From: Gordonia mangrovi
Lineage (GTDB): Bacteria; Actinomycetota; Actinomycetes; Mycobacteriales; Mycobacteriaceae
DNA length: 64,000 nucleotides
Assembly (NCBI RefSeq): GCF_024734075.1
Contig: NZ_CP102850.1
Coordinates: forward strand, 2,976,001-3,040,000
Direction: 5' to 3'
Every line of letters starts with the position of its first letter. The stretch's first letter is position 1. The notes beneath the pieces are model-generated. The model was not told where the DNA came from and did no database searches. It saw only the letters and a program-made list of their open reading frames with translations. Below, one piece after another: positions 26,889 to 34,340 of the stretch. The position numbers were made by a program, and so were the translations under genes.

Positions 26889-28271
26889 ATGGCAGAAACG
26901 ATGACACAAGAATCGCCCGGTAATGGGGCGTCACCGGTCGCGACCTGGATTGCCGGCCTCACCTTCGACGACTTGTCCCCGGAGGTATGTGCCCGGGTAC
27001 CCGTACACCTTCTGGACTTTATCGCTGTGGCCGCGGCGGGCAAGGTATATGCAGACTCCAGCAAATCGCTGCGAGCGGCCACATATCCGTCACATGGTCC
27101 GACCGTCAATCCCGGCGCGGATTGCACTGTGGTCGGTGAAACCGGGGCGCTGCGAATGGATCTCGCGGCCTTCTTGAATGGCGCGTACGCCCACTCGCTG
27201 GACTTCGACGACACGACGATCTCGTCGTCGTTGCATCCGGGGGCTCCGGTCATCGCCGCTGCGTTGCCGATCGCGGAGGCTCTGCAGGTCGGTGGCAGCC
27301 GCTTGGTCATCGCACTCGCCGCGGGATATGAGATCGCATGCCGCGTCGGTGAAGCGCTCGGCCAATCGCCCTACGATCGCGGCTTTCATCCCACGGGGCT
27401 GGCGGGCATCTTCGGTGCGGTAGCGGCCGGAGCCGTGCTGCGGAGACTGGATGAGGAGCAGACAGCCAGCGCGCTGGGCATCGCTGGCTCCATGGCGTCG
27501 GGATCGCTGCAGTGTCTTGAGGACGGCACGTGGAACAAGCGTATTCACCCCGGGTTGGCGGCGCGTGATGCGCTGTTCGCACTTGACCTCGCGCACGCCG
27601 ATTTTCGTGGCACCGCAGATCCGCTGACCGGGCGATATGGTGCGCTGCAGGCGTTCTCGACCGATCCGGACCCAAGTGTGCTGACTGCGGCGTTGGGGCG
27701 CGACTGGCGTTTCCTCGGGACTGGCGTCAAGCCGTACCCCGCGTGCCGACTCACCCACGGCGCGATCGACGCAGCGCTCGAGATCCGACGCACACTATCG
27801 TCCGGGCATCTGGCCGGCGCCGGCGTCACGCTCGAGATCAGTCCGATCGCTCTCGATATCGTCGGCGGGGCGGTGTCGACCAAGTTGCGTCCGACGACCA
27901 CGGTGGATGGCCAGTTCAGTGCCTATTTTCAGGTCGCGACAGCATTGCAATACGGAAATCTCGGATGGGGGGTGTACGACCATCTGGGTGATGCGGCGGT
28001 CGAGGCCCTGATCGACCAGATCGAGATCACCGCCAATCCCGATGTCGCGACCGCTGGTGCTGTTCTAGCGGTCGGTGACGAGGAGGTCAGGATCGACGCC
28101 CCGTCTGGTGAGCCGGACGGTGACCTGGATTTCGATGTGGTGGAGCGCAAGTTCCGGTCGATCACCACCGCGGTATGGGCTCCGTCGCGCCGTGATGACA
28201 TCGTGTCGGCATTGCGAGACCTGCCGGCGGCGCCGGACGTCGCCGAGGTGATCCGACTATTGCGCGCGTGA
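26889..28271 (+). CDS. MmgE/PrpD-family protein (2-methylcitrate-dehydratase-like) 2
   Basis: 460 residues from the ATG at 26889; a second ATG four codons on is possible and neither has a strong ribosome site. Same family layout as the protein at 16806: LLDFIAVAAAGKVYAD, GAYAHSLDFDDTTISSSLHPG with the conserved aspartates, and a long C-terminal alpha/beta domain. It diverges from the IclR-led operon across the twin operators, so it should be co-regulated with it. Substrate is likely a citrate-like or substituted dicarboxylic acid; the reaction is not known. Confidence 0.88.
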   Translation: MAETMTQESPGNGASPVATWIAGLTFDDLSPEVCARVPVHLLDFIAVAAAGKVYADSSKSLRAATYPSHGPTVNPGADCTVVGETGALRMDLAAFLNGAYAHSLDFDDTTISSSLHPGAPVIAAALPIAEALQVGGSRLVIALAAGYEIACRVGEALGQSPYDRGFHPTGLAGIFGAVAAGAVLRRLDEEQTASALGIAGSMASGSLQCLEDGTWNKRIHPGLAARDALFALDLAHADFRGTADPLTGRYGALQAFSTDPDPSVLTAALGRDWRFLGTGVKPYPACRLTHGAIDAALEIRRTLSSGHLAGAGVTLEISPIALDIVGGAVSTKLRPTTTVDGQFSAYFQVATALQYGNLGWGVYDHLGDAAVEALIDQIEITANPDVATAGAVLAVGDEEVRIDAPSGEPDGDLDFDVVERKFRSITTAVWAPSRRDDIVSALRDLPAAPDVAEVIRLLRA

Positions 28272-28329
28272 GCCTACGACGGCGAAGTAGCTGCAGTCCA
28301 ATCAATTCTCGTGAAACGAAAGCAACAAC

Positions 28330-29643
28330 ATGCAAACCCATATGCACATCATCGGCGTCCTGGTGCTTGCGGGCATCCTCGTCTTGGGAACTGTACGACC
28401 GATCAATCTTGGCGCGCTGTCGCTGGTCGCCGCGTTCATCGTCGGAACGGTCGGGTTCGGGTCCACCGTGCCCGAGATACTCGAGCCCTTTCCTGCGAAC
28501 TTGTTTGTGATGCTCGTGGGCATCACCTACCTGTTCTCGGTCGCTCGCGCGAGTGGAACAGTCGATTGGATGGTCGAAGGTGCCGTGCGATTGACCGGTA
28601 ATCGCGCGCACGTGATCCCTTGGGTTCTGTTTGTGTTGGGACTCATCATCTGCTCGATCGGGGCGTTCTCGCCGGCCGTGGCGGCGATGCTCGCGCCAAT
28701 CGCCATGAGCTTCGCGGTCAAGTATCGGCTGGATCCGCTGCTGTCCAGCATCGTCATCGGATTGGGTTGCATCGCCGGATCATTCTCGCCTATTGCGCCG
28801 CTCGGACTGATCGTCAACAGCGTGGGCGAACGAAGCGGCATCGAGGTCAATCCGACCGTTCTCTACCTCGGTGTGCTCGCCATGACCACTCTCGTGGCTG
28901 TCGGAACCGCGGTGGTGCTGCGACTGGCTCACCGCTCGAACGCCTCCGACGACGGAGATCTCTCCGGCGAGGAGCGGTTTCCGGTGGTGGGCAACTCCCG
29001 GCCGAGTGGGCCCGGTGCGATGGCCGCACCGACCGAAGTTCACCGACCGGGTGTCGAGAACCACGTGACCTTGGCCGGATTCGTGGTGCTAGCCATAGGC
29101 GGCCTTGTCATCGGTTGGGACATAGGGTTTCTCGCTCTCACCATCGCCGTCGTGCTGACCCTGGTGTTCCCCGGGTCGAGTAAGAATGCGATGTCGGAGA
29201 TCAGCTGGGGCGTGATCCTGCTCATATGTGGTGTGCTGACCTATGTCGGGCTCCTCGAGGAAAACGGAACCGTGGAGTGGGCAGGCGCCAAGGTCGCGAC
29301 GGCCGGAGCGCCGATGATCACGGCATTGCTCATCCTGGTGGTGGCGGCCGTCGCGTCGGCGGCCGCCTCCACCACGGGGCTGCTCGGGATGATCGTCCCC
29401 CTCGCGGTGCCGTTCCTGGCCACGGGGCATGTCTCGGTGGTGGGATTCCTCATCGCGCTGGCGATCTCGTCCTCATTGGTGGATCTGTCGCCTTTCTCCA
29501 CCGGCGGAGCAATCTACCTCGCCAACGCGCCGGAACGGTGGCGTCCGAGCCTGTACCGAGGGTTGCTGAAGTTCACTGGCGCGATGGTGATTGTCGGGCC
29601 GCTCGTGTCATGGCTGCTCTTGGTGGTGCCGAACTGGATGTGA
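28330..29643 (+). CDS. MatC/SLC13-like dicarboxylate carrier
   Basis: 437 residues with about 12 membrane spans in two similar halves. The N-terminal half resembles the MatC (malonate/dicarboxylate carrier) domain: RPINLGALSLVAAFIVG and GITYLFSVARASGTVDWMV. A hydrophilic loop of about 50 residues (near 205-250) divides the halves. The second half repeats the pattern, ending in SSLVDLSPFSTGGAIYLANA, typical of these anion symporters. Follows the second MmgE/PrpD gene by 58 bases and probably provides a second entry route for the same acid as the ABC importer. Confidence 0.85.
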   Translation: MQTHMHIIGVLVLAGILVLGTVRPINLGALSLVAAFIVGTVGFGSTVPEILEPFPANLFVMLVGITYLFSVARASGTVDWMVEGAVRLTGNRAHVIPWVLFVLGLIICSIGAFSPAVAAMLAPIAMSFAVKYRLDPLLSSIVIGLGCIAGSFSPIAPLGLIVNSVGERSGIEVNPTVLYLGVLAMTTLVAVGTAVVLRLAHRSNASDDGDLSGEERFPVVGNSRPSGPGAMAAPTEVHRPGVENHVTLAGFVVLAIGGLVIGWDIGFLALTIAVVLTLVFPGSSKNAMSEISWGVILLICGVLTYVGLLEENGTVEWAGAKVATAGAPMITALLILVVAAVASAAASTTGLLGMIVPLAVPFLATGHVSVVGFLIALAISSSLVDLSPFSTGGAIYLANAPERWRPSLYRGLLKFTGAMVIVGPLVSWLLLVVPNWM

Positions 29644-29705
29644 CCACCTCGATGAATCATCCGCATCGGAAGTGGTTCATCACAGCGAAGACCAATCGCA
29701 GGATC

Positions 29706-31058
29706 TCACGCTTCGACTGCCCCCGCACCCGGCAGAAAACGACCGACTCGATCGTTCACCGGCTTGCCTTCCTCGGCGATCAGCTGACCGCGCAGGAACG
29801 TTTGTACGACTCTGCCCTGCACTTCGCGTCCGTCATAGGGTGTCCAGCCGGCCTTGGAAAGGACATCGTCATTCCGAAGAGTTCGCTTTGCGGTTGGGTC
29901 GACGAGCAGGATGTCTGCATCGGCGCCCACGGCAAGTCTGCCTTTTCGAGGCCAGAGGCCGTAGATCTGGGCTGGTTTCTCACAATAGACTCGCACAACA
30001 TCCTCGTAAGCCAGCTGATCGCGTGCGGCTGCATCCAGGAGTAGCGACATTGTGCTGTCGAGGCCTGGCAGGCCGAAGTGCACATTCCAGATGTCTCCGT
30101 CTCTCTTCTGCTCGAGAGTCGACGGGGCATGATCGGTGGACATGTGCGTCAGCGTTCCCTCCCTGAGTAGCCTCCACATCTGAGCCTCATCGTCAGATGT
30201 TCTCGCGCGGACCGGCGGGGTGAACTTGCGTAGTGGCCCCTGGTGGTGAACCTCGTCCTCGCGAAGCAGAAAGTACTGTGGACAACTCTCTGCGAAGAGC
30301 AGTGCGCCGCGCGCGCGCTCAGCGGCGATGTAGGCGGCAACCTCTGGATTGCTGACATGCGCAACCGACGCGCGTGCCGAGGTACGTCGAACCAGGATCG
30401 CGGCGACGGCGGCCGCGACGATTTCGGCATCGCGGTTACGCCAGTCGATGAGGATAGCGTTGTCATCGCGTCCCTCTTCTCGTAGCAGCGATTCTGCTTC
30501 TGCAGTGAGGGATTCGTCTTCGCAATGGATCAAGCTCACTGCGCCGCTGAGTGCAGTCGCCTCGAGATGTGCCTTGAGCGCAGCGGGATTGTGGCCAGGG
30601 ACACCGTGAGTGGGGCAGGTAAAGACCTTGAAAAACGCCGCTCCGGCAATCCACAAGTCGGCCACGTCGCTCGAACTTCCCGGCCAGGCATGCGCCGCCA
30701 GGCCGAAGTCCACTGACGAGCGACCGACCAAGTAGTGCCGCTTCTCGTTGAGGTCGGCCGTGGTGCGGACCGGGCGGCCGTGGGAATGCTCGATGATGGT
30801 GGTGACCCCGGACACCGCAGCCGCGCTCGTCCCGGTAGGGAAGTCCTCGCGCTCGGGACTCCCCGGATCCATCAGATGCACGTGCGTGTCGACCGCGCCG
30901 GGCATCACGAACAGCCCCGTTGCATCGATGACTTCGACATCTGGCGGTACAGCCTGGGTGATGGCAGACACCTGCCCGTCTCGGATGAGGACGTTGGCCC
31001 GTCGTTTGCCTTGCGGCGACACGAGTGTTCCGCCGGCGATGATGAGGTCGTTGTCCAT
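29706..31058 (-). CDS. Dihydropyrimidinase/allantoinase/dihydroorotase-family amidohydrolase
   Basis: 450 residues from the ATG at 31058 with AGGAG 6 bases upstream. Cyclic-amidase metal ligands: DTHVHLMD, the candidate carbamylated lysine in AAFFKVFTC, HCEDES, VAHVSN and the aspartate in STDHAPST. Such enzymes open cyclic amides or imides (hydantoins, dihydropyrimidines, allantoin, dihydroorotate). Divergent from an asparaginase-like gene with a GntR regulator behind it, which suggests ring opening followed by hydrolysis of an amide. The nearby ABC importer resembles pyrimidine-precursor importers but belongs to another operon. Confidence 0.87.
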   Translation of the reverse strand: MDNDLIIAGGTLVSPQGKRRANVLIRDGQVSAITQAVPPDVEVIDATGLFVMPGAVDTHVHLMDPGSPEREDFPTGTSAAAVSGVTTIIEHSHGRPVRTTADLNEKRHYLVGRSSVDFGLAAHAWPGSSSDVADLWIAGAAFFKVFTCPTHGVPGHNPAALKAHLEATALSGAVSLIHCEDESLTAEAESLLREEGRDDNAILIDWRNRDAEIVAAAVAAILVRRTSARASVAHVSNPEVAAYIAAERARGALLFAESCPQYFLLREDEVHHQGPLRKFTPPVRARTSDDEAQMWRLLREGTLTHMSTDHAPSTLEQKRDGDIWNVHFGLPGLDSTMSLLLDAAARDQLAYEDVVRVYCEKPAQIYGLWPRKGRLAVGADADILLVDPTAKRTLRNDDVLSKAGWTPYDGREVQGRVVQTFLRGQLIAEEGKPVNDRVGRFLPGAGAVEA

Positions 31059-31152
31059 GAGTATCTCCTGAATTGGTTTCCGAACGTACGGCAAGTCGCA
31101 GACAGGTGGCAATGACGATCACCAAGGACCGTCGGGACGCACCGCATGATGC

Positions 31153-31163
31153 ATGGTATACAT
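31153..31163. promoter_or_regulatory. Possible GntR (FCD) operator
   Basis: ATGGTATACAT with the palindromic core GTATAC lies in the 200-base divergent region between the amidohydrolase and asparaginase-like genes. FadR/FCD-type GntR proteins often bind TNGTATACNA-like sites, so it is a candidate site for the regulator encoded at 32310. The match is short and the claim is weak. Confidence 0.35.
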
Positions 31164-31258
31164 TGCAGCATCGGTTGTGCATGTTCTGACGGTCGTAGAA
31201 GTCATTCAGCAGTCGCCGTCGCCGACGGCTTCGTGAGACAAGGAAGGGGCGATGTGGA

Positions 31259-32287
31259 ATGTCGGGTCCACGGATAGCTGCGGCATCGTTCGGGGGGACG
31301 ATCACCATGACCTCGGCGGCCGCCGACGGAGTGGGCGTGAATCCTGCGTTGAGTGCCGAACAGCTCATGGGTGCGGTGCCCGGATTGGCAGATGTCGCCG
31401 AGCTACACACCGAAACGCTCGATACGGTTCCGGGTGCATCGCTGACCTTCGAGAGTGTCTTGCGTGGGTTGGCGTGGGCGCGCAGCCAGGTCGCACGCGG
31501 GGCCGACGGGGTCGTGCTGATTCAAGGAACGGACACGATCGAGGAGACCGCCTACCTTCTCGATATCTACTGGGATTCGGCTGCGCCGTTGGTCGTCACC
31601 GGAGCGATGCGCTCCCCGGAACTCCCCGGCGCGGACGGACCTGCCAATCTCATGGCGGCAGTACGGGTTGCAAGCGCAAACCGCTCACGTGACCGTGGCG
31701 TGCTGGTGGTGCTCAACGACGAGGTGCACGCGGCATGCAGGGTACGCAAGGCGCGGGCCAGCGGACTGGGAGCGTTCGCCACCGCCGATTTCGGGCCCAT
31801 CGGTTATGTGGACGAACGCCAGGTCTGTTTCGGCAATCGTGTGGACCGCCCTCTACCGCTCGGGCTTCCGGGACATCATGCTCCATCACGCGTAGCCCTA
31901 CTCGAAACGTACCTCGGCGACGACGGCGAAGTACTCGACGCGATCGTGGAGTGCGGATTCGACGGAGTAGTGCTGGCCGGATTCGGTGTCGGACATGTCT
32001 CAGCGTCCTGCGCACGGGCGGTCCAACGCGCCACCTCGACAATTCCCGTGGTCGTGACCTCGCGGACCGGGGCCGGCCGGACCCACGACAACAGTTATGC
32101 ATTCCCCGGCTCGGAATCAGACCTGGCGAACAAAGGTGCCATTCTGGGCGGCTGGCTCGACGCCCGCAAAGCGCGCATTCTGCTGTCGTGTCTGATCGCC
32201 GGCCAACACTCGGAACCCAGCATCCGCTCGGAATTCGCGGTCCGCGGTCATCAAGTCTGGAGCGGTAGGCTGTCAGCAACCGTGTGA
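31259..32287 (+). CDS. Asparaginase/glutaminase-family protein
   Basis: 342 residues from the ATG at 31259 (GGAAGGGG upstream). The two catalytic threonine regions are present: ASFGGTITM near the N-terminus and LIQGTDTIEETAYLLD, plus GAMRSPELPGADGPANL and the lysine in RVRKARASG. No signal peptide is visible, so it is probably cytoplasmic. It may hydrolyse asparagine or an N-substituted or carbamoyl amide produced by the divergent amidohydrolase. Its GntR neighbour begins 22 bases downstream, suggesting co-transcription. Confidence 0.87.
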   Translation: MSGPRIAAASFGGTITMTSAAADGVGVNPALSAEQLMGAVPGLADVAELHTETLDTVPGASLTFESVLRGLAWARSQVARGADGVVLIQGTDTIEETAYLLDIYWDSAAPLVVTGAMRSPELPGADGPANLMAAVRVASANRSRDRGVLVVLNDEVHAACRVRKARASGLGAFATADFGPIGYVDERQVCFGNRVDRPLPLGLPGHHAPSRVALLETYLGDDGEVLDAIVECGFDGVVLAGFGVGHVSASCARAVQRATSTIPVVVTSRTGAGRTHDNSYAFPGSESDLANKGAILGGWLDARKARILLSCLIAGQHSEPSIRSEFAVRGHQVWSGRLSATV

Positions 32288-32309
32288 CGTTGCACCTCAG
32301 GGGGAAGGC

Positions 32310-32981
32310 ATGACATCTGGCCTGAACGCTCGGAATGACCGTGCGCTCACGGCCCACGTCTGGGTGCGTGAGACCATCCGGGAGGCGATCCTCAACGGAA
32401 CGCTCGCCGGCGGTACGCGGCTGATCCAATCCGAGCTGGCCACCAAGCTCAATGTCAGCAACACACCAATTCGTGAGGCGCTGCGTGATCTGGCCGGCGA
32501 AGGCCTGGTCGTGTTCGATCCGCACCGGGGCTCACGCGTGCGCACTCTCGACCTCGACGAGGTTCGCGAACTCTACGAGATGCGGATCGCTCTGGAACCG
32601 CTGATGGTGCGACGGGTCATGGGACGAATCACTACAGAGCAGTTGGACCGGGCAGACGAGATCTGCGCCGAGCTCGCGAAGACCACAGAGCTTGCAGAAT
32701 GGTCGGAACTGAACAGGCAGTTTCACTCTCTGTTCGCCTTCGACGACGACTCCAGCCGTCTCGCATCGGTCATCTCGAACCTCCGCGACAGCGCTTCGAT
32801 GTACGTAGCCCTCTCACTCGGAGTGAACAGCAGTCGTCAGGCGGAGTCGAATGAAGAGCATCGACAGTTGATCCGCTGCTACCGGGACAACGACATCGAA
32901 GGAGCAACAGAGGTCACGGTGCAGCATCTTCGCGCTACTCTGGCGGATATCGAGCAAGCGCAGGAACAATACGGGGGTTGA
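32310..32981 (+). CDS. GntR-family regulator, FCD type
   Basis: 223 residues. Winged helix: VRETIREAILNGTLAGGTRL, then QSELATKLNVSNTPIREALRDL; the FCD domain begins at DEVRELYEMRIALEPLMVRR and holds the ligand/metal-site histidines around NRQFHSLFAF and EEHRQLI. Likely regulator of the asparaginase-like and amidohydrolase genes, perhaps through the GTATAC-centred site at 31153. Starts at an ATG preceded by GGGGGAAGG. Confidence 0.9.
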   Translation: MTSGLNARNDRALTAHVWVRETIREAILNGTLAGGTRLIQSELATKLNVSNTPIREALRDLAGEGLVVFDPHRGSRVRTLDLDEVRELYEMRIALEPLMVRRVMGRITTEQLDRADEICAELAKTTELAEWSELNRQFHSLFAFDDDSSRLASVISNLRDSASMYVALSLGVNSSRQAESNEEHRQLIRCYRDNDIEGATEVTVQHLRATLADIEQAQEQYGG

Positions 32982-33036
32982 CGGCCACGTCATCGCCCGC
33001 CGACTCCTCAATGTCTCTCCGGCGCAACGCCTCTAC

Positions 33037-34185
33037 TCAGGGCGCTGTCGTGGAGTCGGCGAGCGCGCAGGCCACAACCGAGTGAGTGAGACCGAGGAAT
33101 GTGCGCGGGTCCCAACCGGTCAGCTCATGCCAGCGGCTGAGACGATAGACGACGGTGTTGGCATGGAGATGACTCATCCGCGCGCATTGGCGGATGGACA
33201 TGTCCGATTCCGAGTAGGCGATAACTGTGTCGCGCAGTGACCGATGAGCTCTTGCGACCTCCGCGACCTGGAAGACCTCGTCCTCGAGAAGTTCTCGAAG
33301 GCTCACAACACAATTGATGATCCAGTCCGAGCTGAATCTGCTGACGATGTTCCCGGGTGTTGTCGCGTCCAAGGCAAGCTGTGCCTGACGCAGCGAACGT
33401 GACGCACCAGCAATCCCGGCACGGTTTGAACCTATGCCGACTCGATAGCCGGCGGTCGTCAACAACTCCGCGATCTGCTCGACGTCCGCGTCGCCGGCTT
33501 GAGAGAGCAGAACGCGAGTCGTGCCGATGCCTCCGTACGCAACGAGCCGGCGTTCCACAAGGTCCGCCTCGAGGGACTCGATGCTTTGCGGCACTTCGTG
33601 TGTGGCGGCGGCGTACGCAATTCCCGCGAATGGCTGTTCGACCTCGAAACCGAGATACTCGGCCAGCCGAGCTGCTTCGATCTCGAGTGAGCGCGAACTG
33701 AGCAAATCGATCAGCCTCTGCGACACCGCCATACGTGCACGGTCACGTGTTCGCACCTCGGAGCCGTGCGCTAGCGCGAGCGTGGACGTCACCGACTGCA
33801 GAGACTCGAGCATGAGTGATGCCAACTCGGGCAGAAGTGGTTGCGCCTCGTCTGATTCTGAACTCAGGTTCTTCCACAACTCTTGGTCACCCACGTAGTA
33901 GGCCCGGATGACCGCATCCAAAGCGATTGTCTGATGTGCCCGTCGCCGGGCGAGTTGTCGAACTCCGTCCAGCTCATTCTCATGCCACACTCGCCTCTCT
34001 CGGAAAGCCATGAGTCTGTGCTTCAGCTGTTCCCGCACGGCGACACGATGCTCGGCGTAGGGGACAAGAGCGAAGTCGACGAGTTCGGAGCGAATCCGTG
34101 CAACGGTGTGGTCGGTGACCACGTCGAGTCGGTCGAGCACCACGTCGACGCGATCTACAACGGGTCCCCAGTCGACTTGGACCAT
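33037..34185 (-). CDS. PucR-family transcriptional regulator
   Basis: 382 residues from the ATG at 34185 with AAAGGAGG 6 bases upstream, a near-ideal site; the open frame extends 58 codons further but without family similarity. The C-terminal PucR helix-turn-helix is clear: VIAYSESDMSIRQCARMSHL, then HANTVVYRLSRWHELTGWD. The middle resembles the GGDEF-like ligand-binding region of CdaR/PucR proteins. Divergent from the fused oxidoreductase gene, which it probably regulates in response to an amino-acid-derived metabolite. Confidence 0.87.
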   Translation of the reverse strand: MVQVDWGPVVDRVDVVLDRLDVVTDHTVARIRSELVDFALVPYAEHRVAVREQLKHRLMAFRERRVWHENELDGVRQLARRRAHQTIALDAVIRAYYVGDQELWKNLSSESDEAQPLLPELASLMLESLQSVTSTLALAHGSEVRTRDRARMAVSQRLIDLLSSRSLEIEAARLAEYLGFEVEQPFAGIAYAAATHEVPQSIESLEADLVERRLVAYGGIGTTRVLLSQAGDADVEQIAELLTTAGYRVGIGSNRAGIAGASRSLRQAQLALDATTPGNIVSRFSSDWIINCVVSLRELLEDEVFQVAEVARAHRSLRDTVIAYSESDMSIRQCARMSHLHANTVVYRLSRWHELTGWDPRTFLGLTHSVVACALADSTTAP

Positions 34186-34340
34186 GATCGCCTCCTTTGT
34201 GTGAATGCCACAAGAGTATCGGACGGCCACGCGCATCTTTGGTGGTTCTTCCGTAGTGCGACAGCCGGACTCGAAGGAGAATGTCATGAGAGGCACGGAC
34301 CGGAGATGGTCGCTGGGCCACATCAGAGCAGGAGGTAGTT

